NCBI GenBank assembly: GCA_013396635.1
Contig: WBMW01003208.1
Span: 32,462-96,461, forward strand
Length of the DNA: 64,000 bases
Direction: 5' to 3'
Source of the DNA: Penelope pileata
Taxonomy: Eukaryota; Chordata; Aves; Galliformes; Cracidae
The translations under genes and the position numbers were made by a program. Positions 11,191-23,800 of the stretch are shown here, in pieces (within the stretch, counting starts at the first letter, position 1; every line of letters begins with the position of its first letter). The notes under the pieces are model-generated. The model had not been told where the DNA came from. It saw only the letters and a list, made by a program, of their open reading frames with translations, and searched no databases.

Positions 11191-14100
11191 TTACTCTCTG
11201 CTCTGGTTGATCACGAAAGCGTTCTGCCAGGAGGAAGCACGAAAACAACTCAGTTTTCTCCCTTGGGCCTTCCCAGCCCTTCCCCATACCCTGCTGGCCC
11301 AGCTGTGCCGTGGGAGCCCCTTGGACCCCGGGAGCGCGGCGGGGACAAGCGCGAGCCTTACATCAGCGATGTCCACCTGGCCGTTCTCGAAGCTGGTGTT
11401 GAAGATGTTGGGCAGCGGGATCCCTGCACTCACAGCCTCTGCAAAACCACGAGAAAGTGGCTCGTCAGGGGTGGAACCCCAAAAGTGGCAGCCAGAGGGG
11501 CTGAGATATGGGCTGAGCTTGGGAGGGGGGATTCAGCCCCCGCCGTACTGTTAATGGCAGGGACGTATGCAGCTGCGAGGACATCCTTCACCCATCCTTC
11601 CAGCAGGGAGATCTGCAGCGGGAGAGGCACAAGTCAGTGGTGGCATTGGATGAGCTGAGCTGGCAGCCATGGACTGAGCTGTGCGGGGAGGGCACCGGGC
11701 AGGGACACGGGGACACCAGGGGCTCTGTGCAGGGTCCCCCTGCAGCCATGAGGGTGGGTGCCCGCACTGCGCTGCTCCTCGGGCAGTTTCTTCTTGGCTT
11801 TTCCTTCCCCCTGCCCAGCACACAGTGCTCTGCCAGTGCAGGAATGAGCGCACACAGCCAGGAGCCATCGCTGCAGGGCACAGCCGTCCGCAGCCAGGAG
11901 GAGAAACGTGGCCACTGAGGCAAGGAAGTGTCGGTCCCCCTCCCTGCACACAAGTCACCAAACCACACCTGCAGCGTGCCAGCCACGAGCACCGGGCACT
12001 TACATTGATGGGGCCGAGCTGCGAGGATGCCAGCCTCAGATTGACCCTATGGAAGACAGAAACAAGGAGTGCAACAGGAGCAGCTGCCATTGGGCTTTCT
12101 GAACAGTGCTCAGACCCTTTTTGGTCCACGGTTTTCCCTATCCACACAGAGACTAAATGATTTTGAAAACAGGGTAATTCCTTTAAAACTCTCCCATTCC
12201 TTCAGGCACACTCTGAGCTCGGTGCTGGGGCTGCACTGCGGCTCTGGAGCCCTTCATGTCCCGCTGACATCGTGTCCCCCCCATCCCACGGGGCTGTACC
12301 TGTCGACAGCCAGGGAGGTGTGCAGCCGGCCGCCGGACACCGACGGGGTGACATCCAGCACGATGTCCTGCGGTGGCAGAACAGGAGAAAGAGAGTCATT
12401 TCCCCACATAAGAAAACCCAGAGTATTTGTAAAGAACTCAGACCATGAAAAAACCACCTGTCCATGCCTAGAAATAGCTTTTTTTTTTTTTGACAGATGA
12501 CATCACAGATCTCCCCCCCAGCATTCCAAATTCCTGCCTTCATCTTGCATCATTTATCAGGTGCGTGGTTAGGAGCGTGCTGGCAGGGCAGGGCAGGGCT
12601 GTTGGGGTGCAGTGGGACAGTCTCACTCACCGAGTCCAGGCTGAAGAGGGTCTGCAGGGGGAAGCCCGGGCGGCGTGCGATGACGTCGATGGCAGCTCGC
12701 AGGGTGGCAGTGGCCGTCCCATCCCGCAGGGCCACCACGGGCGCGTCCGAGAGGCGCAGGCGCAGCACCAGCGGCAGCGACCCCGGCACCACGGCGGAGA
12801 GCTGGGGGGAGAGCAGCCGTCAGGGCATGGCCGGGGTAGGAAACACAAAGCATTTACCTGTCACACAGAGAAGGGGCTGACCTGCGGCAGGGCCGAGAGC
12901 AGAGCCGAGGTGGTCAGCGAGATGCTGTTGGGCACCTGTGGGAGCAGCGCGGGGTCAGCACCTGGAGTCCCTGCGCTGGGCTCAGCCCAGGTGGGGGGCG
13001 GCCAGGAGCAGCCCCCAGCCCCGACGCACCATCGAGCTGGAGATGTCCATGTCGAAGGCTCCCTGCCGCTGCGCCAGCCCCAGCACAGCGCCCAGCACGC
13101 CCTGCGACAGCCCCAGCTGCGCCCCGCGGCCCACGGCCGGCGGCAGCGACAGGGGCACCGAGGGTCCTCCCGCGGGCTGCACCACGTTGCCCTCCGCATC
13201 CCTGAGGAGGAGCTGCAGGGACAGAGCAGGGCAGGGTTGGCACGAGGGGACCTGCCTGTGTGATCCATCAGCACTTAAACACACAGCTGCTTTCCGATGG
13301 CACCGGCATAGGTTGCATTTGCTGCAGCTCTCCGTGTAACGCACTGTGACACCTGCTGCTCAGTCAGACGCACTGACAATACTTTTGGCATGGTTATAAT
13401 CCCTATTAATTACACACCTGACGTTTACAGACCGCTTACAAATGGAACCTTTTGTCAATGGTGACCCATTGCTCTTGTATGAAATGCTAACGTTGGGCTT
13501 TTCTGATGAACGGCAGTGAGAGTGGCAATTATGCTTAATTAGCCAGCCTCCAGCCAGTCTGATTTATGCTGCCCTCAAGGGCTGGAAATACAGAACAGGG
13601 GAGAGCACCAGCAGCGGGGCTGGGCTGCACTGCTCGGTGAATGCCACCCCACAGGGCTGGGACAGGCAGCCTTCCGCGAGCACTCAGCCCAACCAGGTGG
13701 GTCACCCACACCCCTGGTACGAAGCAGCACTCACGTTGAGATCCAGCTGGATGGACTTGTCACCGACGATGGGAAGGGAGGACAGAGTGTACTGCAGATT
13801 TCCCAGAGCACCAAGTGGGAGCACAGCTGTGGGCACAGGGAGCAGAGCTGCCCATCTGCAGGGAGAGGAGCTGCCCCGGGCTCTGCAATCCCCAGAGCCC
13901 CGGCACGGGGCTGGGGAGCACAGCTCTGCAGCCAAACTGCTGTTTCCAAAAGCAACAGGTCCCGGGGTGGCTTTCTGCAGGGCACAGGGCTGCTGCCCTG
14001 GGGCTAAGGGAACTGAACGCTGTGCTTGGATGGAGAGTTGTGTTTATAGAGGGTCCTTGCAATGTTTATATGTAACAATGTAAATAAAACAAACTCCAAG

Positions 14101-16665
14101 CAGAAGTAAAACAATTGCTAAGCACAAACAAAAAGATGTTTAGCACGGGGCAGACCTCTGCAGGGGCATGAGGAGAGGAGGAAGGGCCGCTGGCACTTAC
14201 AGGTGACGCAGCCCAGCAGCGAGTTCACGACGCCCAGCACGGTGTCGACGACGGGGCACAGCTGGGGGCAGAGGGGAGTCAGGGCCCCGGGGCACCCAGC
14301 AGTGCAGCCACGTGGTGCCACCGGGGCCAGGCACACGTCACCCCCTCCTGCCACAGGGTCAGGGCTCAGCATCACCGTGGCCATGCACCCACCACCCTGG
14401 GCTGGGGTAAGGATTCATGCAGGTGGGGTGACAGCAGCCGTCACAGGAGCACATGTCTCGTGTGACCAGGGCCATGGTGGCAGCGGGGCCGGGTGTCCCA
14501 GGCCAGCCCACAGCTGTGCAAACAGCCCTGAGCCCGCGGCAGGGCCGCTCCCCGCACACGCTCACCAGCCTGGGCAGCACGCTCCCGAGGACGCCCTTCA
14601 GGGTTTTTCCCACAAGTGGCACTTTGGGTCTGGGTAAGAGGAAAACAGGAAGCAAAATGTGACATAGATGAGCAGCTGGAAAATAAATGTCGTTTGCACA
14701 ACAGAAATACAAGGCCTTTCTTGCACCATTTGGGGCTGTACATCAGTGCCAAAATATCACCCCAAAGAAGCCCCCTGAATCAAGCCCAGTGCTAGAACTG
14801 CAGCACAACCTTGAAATATGCTTTCTTGAGCCAAAATTTTAAAAGAAACTTAAGCAGTTCCTCTCAGAAGCAGAGAACCAGGTATTCCAGCCTCTGCTAC
14901 ACCACACACATTTTCATGGCCAACAGTGCAAACGTTTCTCATGGCTGCAGCAGCAACATGCACCCTGTTCCCGTGCAGACGTACCCGACACGGATGTTGA
15001 TGTCTCCAAGGAGGGTCTTGCAGTCTTCGACAACCAGCCGGAGAGCCCCCGACTTGTCCTGGGCCAGCCGCACTCTTGCCGTGATGTTCGCTTCCGCCTG
15101 GAGCTGGAGCAGTCCGCCCACCGTGCTGCACAGCCCAGGGGAACACACGTCTCAGAACATTTCCTAGCCGTCTGCTTTCCAAAGAGATGGTGCAGCCCCA
15201 GCCCCGAGCTGTGCCCCCAGCAGATGCTCCTTACCCGTTGCCATCTATCAGCACCTGGGTGTAGATGTTCAGCTGGAGCCCAATGCCTGGCATGAAGCGC
15301 AGACTTATTTTGGGGAGCGTGATGTTCACAATTCTCAGCCTGGAGTTGAAAGAAGGAAAGGCTGTGAGCAGTACATTTGCTACTTACTACTTTCCTGAGG
15401 TCCTCTCAGCCCCCGGTGCTGTGGCTGGTCACAGGTCCTGGGGTCCCCTGGGCCAGTGGGGCTCCCTTCCAGCCAGGGTCAGCTCCCAGGGGGCACAAGG
15501 CAGCCACATGCTGAAATCCCAACTGCTGAACCCTCGGTTATGAACCTGCCCCAGGAGGTGAAGGGGGGCCCATGTCCAGACCACAAGTTTCTTTCCCCAG
15601 CATGACCAATGGCAGAGGGCTGCTCGGGGACACATCTCCCGCTCTCACTCACCCTGTGAGTCCTTGGACGGTGCCCAGCAGACCATCCTTGCCAAGGAGT
15701 CCTCCTCCAAGAAGTCCTCCTCCTTGACCCTGGCGACCACCACCACCAAGGAGACCACCCAGGAGACCACCACCACCAAGGAGACCGCCAACAGGTCCAC
15801 CACCACCGAGGAGTCCCCCAACGGGTCCATCACCACCAGTGAGTCCACCCACAAGACCGTTGCCACCAAGGAGACTGCCAGCAGGTCCATCTCCACCGAG
15901 GAGACCACCAACAGGTCCTTCACCACCAACGAGACCACCCGCAAGAGGATCATCACCAAGGAGACCGCCACCAAGGAGACCACCAACAAGACCGTCACCA
16001 TCCAGGAGACCACCAACAGGTCCATCACCACCCAGGAGACCACCCACAAGACCATCACCACCAAGGAGACCACCAACAAGTCCCTTGCCACCAAGCAGAC
16101 CACCAACAAGTCCATCTTCGCCAAGGAGACCACCAAGAAGTCCATTGGGGCCGAGCAGACCACCAAGAAGTCCATCAGGGCCGAGCAGACCACTCAGAAG
16201 GCCCTGGAGAAGGTGGCCATTGGCCAGTGACCCTGTAAGGGCTGAAGAAATGGGTGAGAGATCACTGTGAGCCACGTGGACTCAGCACACAACCATGCTG
16301 TCACAGCCTGCCTGCTCCTTCCCTCCTCTCGGCCTCTTTTTCTCCCCTTTGCACAACAGGGGTGACGCTCCAGCCTCTGGAAAGCACCGTAAGTGCCATC
16401 TCCAGAGTGCTTTACAGACGCAGGTTCTGAGCATTGTCACAGCTGCTGAGCAGACCTGGACCAGATTCTGATTTTCTGAATGTGGGCAAGAGACAGAAAG
16501 AGCAGATGCGGTCTCAAAATAAAGAAAAAATGTTGTCTCTTCCAAACACTTACCACCTTCTAGAGCATCTTTATTCACCCTGGCAGACACAGAGGCACTT
16601 CCAGGAAGTCCTTGCGAGGGGGCGAGCAGGCTGCAGAGGAGGAGAGCCACCCAGACGGCGCCCAT
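11191..16665 (-). CDS. BPIFB3: BPI fold-containing family B member 3-like, with long Gly/Leu repeat exon
   Basis: Two-domain BPI-fold protein, predicted 618 residues, all 15 coding exons intact. Exons 5'-3': 16554-16665, 15653-16241, 15235-15339, 14985-15125, 14566-14629, 14201-14261, 13735-13826, 13030-13212, 12882-12935, 12631-12801, 12300-12367, 12004-12046, 11549-11612, 11362-11438, 11191-11223. Residues 1-22 are a signal peptide (MGAVWVALLLCSLLAPSQG). Residues 38-233, from exon 2, are a Gly/Leu/Val repeat. The first BPI domain follows (LRIVNITLPKISLRFMPGIG, NITARVRLAQDKSG), with the conserved cysteine pair at about 304 and 339 (VVEDCKTLLG and LCPVVD). The second domain ends GIPLPNIFNTSFENGQVDIAD then NAFVINQSRE. 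The start is the ATG at 16663-16665; an in-frame GTG five codons upstream is not favoured. The name rests on position between BPIFB6 and BPIFB4 in the order conserved with mammals, and on sequence similarity to the family. The repeat exon is reminiscent of mammalian BPIFB4, so a lineage-specific paralogue of that gene is the alternative. In mammals BPIFB3 acts at the ER. Confidence 0.82.
15653..16241 (-). repeat. coding minisatellite, Gly/Leu-rich decapeptide repeat
   Basis: Exon 2 of the BPIFB3-like gene is one long imperfect tandem repeat. The unit is about 30 nt encoding variants of LLGGDGLVGG (LLGPDGLLGG, LLGGKGLVGG, LLGGDGPVGG, LLGGGG). It runs about 165 codons without a frame break and ends GKDGLLGTVQGLTG before the donor. 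BPIFB4 exon 2 has the same ending (STVQGLTG) after a much shorter Gly/Leu stretch, so the two exons are homologous and differ by repeat number. Confidence 0.9.
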
Positions 16666-17717
16666 CTTCGGTCCTGACACCTGGGAAAGCAGCTGGCATC
16701 AGCGTAACGCTGGGACAGTGAGCACTGCTGGGGGCTGGGGGACAGGGGAGGAGGAAGGAGGGAAGAAAAGGAGGAATGCCTCTCAGGGAAGACAAAATCA
16801 GAGGGAACACTGCCAGCACGTCTCCACCACACCGCTGGGCACAGGAGCAGGACCTGCAGGAGCAGCCAGAGCCCCAGCAGCTGCTGCTCCAGAGGCCACC
16901 ACGGCTGCTGAGTGGAAACAAAGCGGTTGCTCGAGTGCTCCTGCCTGAAGCCCCTAGCACTGGTCAGCAATGCTGGATGCTGACTGGGGAGCGTCTGCTC
17001 TGGGGGGGGATTGGCCCAGGAAACGCAGTCCTGCACGGTGGGAGAGCAGCGTGGCTCTGACCACACCGCAGGTCAGAGACTGGGAAACGCGGCCGCATGC
17101 GCTCGGGTGAATGTTCCGACATTGCTGGGGAGGGGAGCATCGCCCTGACCGAGCGCCGAGATCTCTAGGGAACAGCACACAGCTGAGGCCCGGTTCTGAT
17201 AAAAGCACTTTTTCCTAGAACTGTAAGGGGAGAATCATTTTTAAAGGTTCAGCGTCACAGTAATATTTCTGTGGGACCTACTGCTCCAAGTACACCTTGG
17301 AAAGAGCCCTAACGAACCTCATTGCCTCAAATCTATTTAAATGCAAATAGGGGATCAAAAAGGGTCAAAATAAGGTGAAAGGTCTAATTCAGCTCAGGTA
17401 AAAACCTATCTCAGACACTGGAGTTATACCAAACGTATTTAACTGATGGTTATTTCTGACAGTCACAAAACCCTTCCTTCTTCAAGCGCTGCCGATAGGG
17501 TGAGCACACCCCTGCTCCCGAGAAGCCCGTGGTGAACCTCATCCTCAGCAAGGAAGAGCCTCGTCTCTTCCTTGTCGGAGCAATGCAGCAGGCAAGAACA
17601 ACAGGTTTTGTTAAAGTCGATACTCACAACTAACATCAGGGCTTCTCCTCCGGGAGGCCCCGGGGTTTGCAGCAGCAGCAGCTGAGCATGCTGTGGGAGG
17701 AGGAGTGCTGCTCTTAC

Positions 17718-17762
17718 CTGACCGCTCTCCGCAGCAAAGGGCTCCCTGGGCGATGGCCCTGC
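17718..17762 (-). other. putative non-coding first exon of the BPIFB3-like gene
   Basis: Bounded downstream by a strong donor (GTCAG|GTAAGAG, donor bases 17716-17717) and starting about 30 bases after a TATA box. The coding exon has an acceptor at 16681-16683, just upstream of its ATG. The transcription start is estimated from the TATA position. Confidence 0.5.
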
Positions 17763-17786
17763 CTCTGGGGACGGCCGCAGCAGCAT

Positions 17787-17795
17787 CCTTATATG
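17787..17795 (-). promoter_or_regulatory. TATA box, putative BPIFB3-like promoter
   Basis: The minus strand reads CATATAAGG, identical to the nine bases at the same relative place upstream of gene E (45391-45399). Confidence 0.6.
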
Positions 17796-17799
17796 CAGA

Positions 17800-20455
17800 G
17801 CTTCTCAATGGGAATGAGGCAAGCGATGTCACTGAGGACATCCAGAATCATCAGTGGGGAGCAAAACAAACAAGATACGGTTTCTGGTGACTTCCACTGC
17901 AAATATTTCCTTATAGATATTAGGGGCTGGGTAAATTATTGAGCAACGACTCACTTGGGTATTTACCCCAACGTGCCTACAGCCTGTGACCTTACCCAGC
18001 ACCCACCAAAGCCAACGGGGCTCAGTGCGTGGCTCAGGACCTGTCTGATACTCGAGGAGGCATTGAATTGGAGGGGAATGGTGACACCAGCACAGCGCAC
18101 ATCAATCGGGTGCTGCAGATGTCTGGATACCCCGAGCTTGCAGTTTCCTGGGAGCTGCCATCTGGTTGCAGCTGCAGCACTGCCCTACCTGCGTGCATCA
18201 CTCCTGAGCCCACCGCTGCCCCAGTGCGATGCAGGACAGGGTTGGGATGTGCCCTCATGGGAGGAACCGCTGGGAGGGGGATGGCATCGGGCACAAAGCT
18301 CCGGGCTCAGCTGGTGGGCTCAGAGCCGTGTAGTGCTGCAGGGACTGCTGGTACAGGGGGGTACACCAAGAAGGGGGCCTCCCCGCTCACACTGCCCCAG
18401 GCAACACGTGCTGCAGGAGAGGGGTCTTCCCCTCCATCCAGGCCTGTGCCCTCTCAGGTTTCTGGCCAGGTTTTTGGAATCAGGCTGAAAAATTGCATCC
18501 CGCCTGGCACATCATCTCTCATTGACTGCCGATTGATTTACTGCTACAAGCAGGGAACAGGAGAAAAAAATCTGCTGAGCCAACATGGTGTGTGCATCCA
18601 GGGTCACACTGGCTCTCCCCCTGCCCTGGCCCCAGCACCACCCCAAGAAGCTGCCTCGAGCTGCACCAGAGCTGCAGCGTTGGGGCAGGGGGGAACGTGC
18701 TCCCCTGGGGGCTGCAGAGCTGCACAGCCCCCATCGCAGGCACCATGCACCCAGCCCCAGAGGAGAGCCCTTGCCCTGCCCCGGGGACAGCGTGAACTCT
18801 TCGCTCTGCTGCGGTGGTGATTAAGGATGGGGGTAGCTGGGCTGATCCCCGGCTTGGAGAAATAATAGTCCAGAAAAATACCCGCTCAGAGCTAATACCT
18901 TCTGCAAACTTGGAAATAAGTATTTCCAGGAGATTAGCCAGCTTCTGTCACACGTTAATTCCAGCTTTAAAAAATATCTTAGCTAGAGGCCGGGGAGGGG
19001 GGTGACCGAGTGCCAAAGTACTCACGGAGCTGTCACTCCCGCGCAACCCGACCGGGCGGGCACCCCGCGCACAAAGCCCGGCTGCCGCTGCCAGATCGCA
19101 GCCTTCGACAGATGGAGGGGGGTGCACAGGATGGGGTTACGCTGTCATCCCTCCAAGCTGCTTCGTGCTTCGGGTGATCCATCACGGAACGAAGCCTGAC
19201 TGACCATGAAGAAAACCCCGGTGATGCTAACGCGGTGTGGGAACAGCTCCCGCGCAGTGACCCCGCCAACACGGCCACCGCTGAATGCAGAGCTCTCTGG
19301 CAACCAAACATTTCACGTAAACCAAAGCAGATTCCCATAAAGAGAATGACATCTCAAGGTCCACTTCTCAATAAAGCAATTTCCAAAGCCCGCAGAACCC
19401 AGAGCCAGATCAGTGTGTGAAGACGGACACAGGGACTGCATCAGAGCAGATTCCTTCAAGGGGAGAAGAATGTGGGCAAATATTGCTCTGACACCCATGT
19501 CACCAGGGAGCTGAGAGCTGAGGGTGGGCAATGGCAGGGACACAGCCCCGGGACGTGTTAGAGACCTCGGTGCTGCCAGGAGGGAGCAGGCATGGGATAG
19601 CGCAGCCCGGCACCGTGTTAGGGGCTGCATGAAATGTTCCATTAAACGGCTGCCACCTGAGACTGCTAGCCCTGCTTTCTCCCACTCAGGTATTGTGATC
19701 CGTATTTCTTCTTAGAGGAACTCAAACCCAAACTGCTCAATTCTTTGTAAGCTAATGCAAGAGCAATAAGGAAAATCTTTTTTTTTTTTNGGGGTCGGCA
19801 TTGAGAATGTTTGCAGGGCAGTGAGGAGGGCTGACATCGTACTGGTGGTGCTCAGGGGAGGTGGCGTGGAGGGAGCCAACGTGGAGGGGGCCAAGGTGGT
19901 GGGAGCTGCCCCCATCGCTCAGCACCTCTCACCGAGGCGGTTCCCTGTGACCAGCGCAGCAGAAAACAAATGGGGTTTTCATAGGCTGCCTCACAGCGAG
20001 ATTTTCTCCAGGACGATTTCTTAAAAACGCAATGATTTTTTTCAAAGATAACATTCATTCTGCAGCAGCTACCTGTCACCAGGAAAAAATGTTCGATTCC
20101 TGCTGGCTCGATGAAAGGAGGACCAAGCAGCTTATTGACGTGCTAATGACACGTAATTACCCAGCAATCAGTGAGCGATATCCCGGGGTCGATGCAGTGC
20201 AGGGGGCACTCCCGAAATACCCGAACACACCGGAGATGCCCGACCCCTCCCGACGCCGTCCCAGACGCACAGCCCCACGCACGCTGCAGGTTGGAGCCCC
20301 CGGGGGCCCCGCTCCCTCCCCCGCCTCGTGCAGGGGACACGGGCAGGCAGCACGATGTCAGCCCGCGCTGCTCCCCAGCCCCGTGCACGCACCAATTCTG
20401 CGGGAAATGTGGTCAGTTTGGGGGCCAGCCCCCCACAGAGACACGACCTCGGCAG
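17800..20455. other. intergenic spacer between BPIFB3-like promoter and BPIFB6 3' end
   Basis: No exon is supported. A T-run ending in a single undetermined base (19790) precedes a change in base composition, possibly a small assembly join. Short GGAGG-type imperfect repeats lie at 19855-19905. Confidence 0.6.
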
Positions 20456-20660
20456 AATCATAGAATCACGAAGATTGGAGAAGCCATCCAAGAACCCCCA
20501 GCTCAACCCCAGCCCATCCCGCCATTCCCACTGAGCCAGGTCCCCACGTGCCACATCCCCACGGTTCTTAAGCACCCCCCCCCTCCCCCGGGCAGCTGTG
20601 CCAGTTCATCACCACGCTTTGGGAGAAGAAATTTTCCCTAATACCTGCCCTGACTCCCCT
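20456..20660 (-). mobile_element. CR1 LINE 3' fragment
   Basis: The plus strand begins AGAATCATAGAATCACGAAG then ATTGGAGAAG, and ends near GAAGAAATTTTCCCTAATAC. This is the reverse complement of a diverged CR1 3' end, so the element is in minus orientation. It lies just beyond the BPIFB6 poly(A) signal. Confidence 0.8.
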
Positions 20661-20729
20661 CCCCCTGCTGTGTCCATCCGGCTCCACTGAACGCAGCGGT
20701 CAGAGTCCATCCCTGGGCAATGCACTCTC

Positions 20730-20735
20730 TTTATT
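20730..20735 (-). terminator. BPIFB6: BPIFB6 polyadenylation signal
   Basis: AATAAA on the minus strand, 117 bases after the BPIFB6 stop codon, giving a short 3' UTR. Confidence 0.8.
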
Positions 20736-20851
20736 TTTGCTCAAAGACCCCAAACAATGAAGAGCCACACGGAGAGGAAGCAGCCCCCAGGAGCACCCTC
20801 GTGCTCCCCTCCGACCTGTGCAGCACCGGGTGCAGCCATCCCTGCCGTGCA

Positions 20852-23800
20852 TCAGAGCTCCGTGACGGGCACGTCCAGCACCAGCCCGTCCTGTGGGTGG
20901 AGGGCACAGCCCAGAGGGCAGAGCTCCATCACCCCGCTGCCAGGGTGCAGGGCTCAGCCACCCGGGGGTCCCCGTGCCCACCTGCATCCGGCTGAGCTCC
21001 ACATGCTGGTACAGGGCACTCGGCAGCGGGGGCAGCGGGACCCCCCCTCGCAGCGCTCCTGCAAGCAGAGGGGGTCAGGGGTGGGGGGGCCTGGGGTTTT
21101 GGCACCCGCCTGGGTATGGCAATGTGAACAGAGCTCTGTCCGTGGCACACTGCCCATAGGGGTTGTCGGATAAGCTGATGTTCCAGGGTGGGTTTTGTAG
21201 TGATGCATTGGCATGGCAAAGAGGGACGCGGTGATTTTTGGAGACTTCAGAATGGTTATGAGAAAGGTTCCCAGTTTTGCCTGGTGCATGGCTTTGGTTC
21301 TGAGGACCACAGCAATGCCCAGGAGGAGGCAGGGAGACAGGTGAGTGCTCAACCCCCCACCCCAGGGCACTGCCCCCAGCTCCCCACACCCCATTCTCCT
21401 GAGCCCGTCACCCACTGCCACGCGGGGGCAGGAAGGGTGCACAGGGTCAGCCCAAAGGGGCAGTTCCAACCACGAGATAACAACAGCTAAAGGAAGAGAA
21501 ATGAGAGCTATTGTCCCTGTGCAGAAAGCGAGCTCCTGGGAGGAGCCGTGCTTACTGTTGATGGATGGCACAAACGCCACGTGGACGATGTCCGCCAGAA
21601 CTGCACGCAGCGGCAGCGCCTGGAATACAGGGGGGGGTGGATGGAGCCCATCTCCCTGGTGCTGGAGTCACCCCTGCCAGGCTCCCTGCCACCAGTCCCT
21701 CAAATCACAGGAAAACAGCAAAGGTCCCCCCGCCGCCCCAAGACAAATGGGAATGTTTGAGAAATTCTAAACGTCAGTGAAAGCTGCCAGAAACGAGAGC
21801 CCTCCTCACAGCTGCAGCAGCACCCCATGCCCCAGCCGCATGCTGCTCCTCACCCCCCAGCCCCATGCAGACAGACAGACAGACAGACAGACGGGCAGAC
21901 AGACAGACCCTGCCAGCAGCCCCAGCGCTCACCCCACTGTCCTGCTGCTGCCCTGGGGTCAGAGTGGGATTTGGGAACATGACCACTCAGTGCACGTGGC
22001 ACGGCACAGCCCATGCTTGCAGCCCAGCAGCAGGTTGTGATTTAGGGCTGTGATTTAGGGCTGTGATTTAGGGCTGTTAGTTATGGCCCAGACCCTCCCA
22101 GGAATTTGCACGGTGCGTTACGAGCAGGGGGCAGGGATGAGCGTTTGTGCTCATGGGCAAATGGTGTTGGCAGTTAATTTATCATCTACAACATCTTCCT
22201 CAAAATTTTGGTCTCCTGCGTTCAATTTGGCTTTCTTTAGTGTTTTAATGAATCCCTTATCAATAATGGACGGTGGATCCCCGCGAGCCCTGCAGCACTC
22301 AGAGCCATGGGGCAGACCCCACGCTGCCTGGCTGTGCCCACACAACAGACTCACATCAAACGCTCCGACGGAGGAGTTGGCCACGGCTGCCTGGGACAGA
22401 CTGCGGGGACACAGAGCGGGGTCAGCACCATGCCCACTGCCCCCTGCCCCCCAGCCCCACGGCATCCCTCCGCTCAGCGTCCCCAAACCCCCATAGACGT
22501 TGGTTCAGCCGCACTGTGTCATGTTGAACCTTTTTCTTTTGAAAGAGCTGCTAGTATAAACCACGCCATCCCGTGCAGAGGGATGGCAGCACACCGGCGA
22601 GGCGCAGCACGCACGGCTCCAGCAGCACCGTCCCTCTGCTGGCAGCGGCCCTGGGCAGGAGCAGCAGCAGTCACCTGTCCAGCGCCAGGGAGAGCTGCAG
22701 CCTCTCTTCTGCGACAGCAAAGTGCGCTCCCAGCTCGGTGTGCTGCGGGGGGAGAGGGGAGCGGGGCCTGGGGTGATGTGTGTGCAGCCAAGAGAGTCCC
22801 TGGTGCTGCTGCAGCCCCAGCCCCATAGCTCTGCAGCCCCACAGCCCTGCAGCCCCACAGCCCTGCCCACTGCCCCGGGGCAGGGGTGCCCACCTCCAGG
22901 CAGCACCACCAGAGGCTTCAGCTCACCACATCCAGGACGAAGAGGGATCTGGGAGCAGAGTCAGGGCTGGGAACCCAGAACTCAGCGGTGCTGAAGAGGT
23001 GCACGGTGCTTTTGTTGGGGGTTATGGTCACCAGCGGAGGTTTCACTTCTTGCATTTCGATCACCACTGGCTGTGATGGAGGCAGCACGCTGGAAATCTG
23101 GGGGAAAGACAAACAGAGAGTGATATTGCCTTTCCTTTCTCCTTTCCCATTCCCTTTCCTTTTCCTTTCCAGTTCTCTGCCCTGGGGGTTGCACTTGTGG
23201 TTGCTGAGCATCAGTAACCCCCACCAAAGTCAATGGGTACCAGGCAATTTGGCCCCCACTCACCAGCGCATCCTGTGGGTAATCTTTTATCAATACAAAT
23301 TCTGCTAACAGCACAGAAAGCACCACTTTGACCCTGGGAAGAGGCTCCCAGCACATCCCTGTGAATGGCTGCAGCGGGCGGGGGGAGCAGCACTATCAGT
23401 CACCGTTTACGGCCTGGGGTGACCCATGGGTATGGGGACCATGCGGAGTGCACCCACCTCGGGCACGAGGGCTCCAAGCATCGTGGTGCCCAGCGGGGGA
23501 AGACCCAGCACCTGTCGGGGAGGTGACAGAGGAGCACTCAGCAGAGGGGTCAGCGCGGGGAGGGCAGCAGAGCTCAGCGGTGCAGGTGCTGCACTCCAGA
23601 GCCAGCAGAGCCCAGCACTCGAGAAAATCTCGAGGCCGAGCTACCCACCATGCTATTGCTGATGTTCAGGCTGAAGGACGCCTGCATGACACGGAGCTCG
23701 GCGCTCAGGAAGCCCGCGGACAGCACGAGCTGGGTGGCATTGTCCTTCTTTGGAGGCAGGGAGGTGAGGGGAAGCTGCTCTGCAGTGAGGACCTCCTCGC

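Noticed and set aside
15664..16230. 188-codon plus-strand frame rich in Thr, Lys and Glu, mucin-like
   Set aside because: It is the exact antisense of the Gly/Leu repeat exon. The reverse complement of Gly/Leu/Val codons yields Thr/Lys/Asn-type codons, and it has no promoter, splice or signal evidence.
16666..16680. Upstream in-frame GTG as start of the BPIFB3-like protein
   Set aside because: These bases are the five codons between the acceptor and the ATG. A vertebrate GTG start is not needed and the signal peptide follows the ATG directly.
22151..22354. Continuation of BPIFB6 exon 12 in frame through its donor, encoding a Lys/Asp-rich tail ending TANTICP
   Set aside because: A canonical GTGAGT donor at 22349-22354 and the phase-matched exon 13 at 21556-21619 explain the gene. 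The extension has no family resemblance and would arise only by intron retention.
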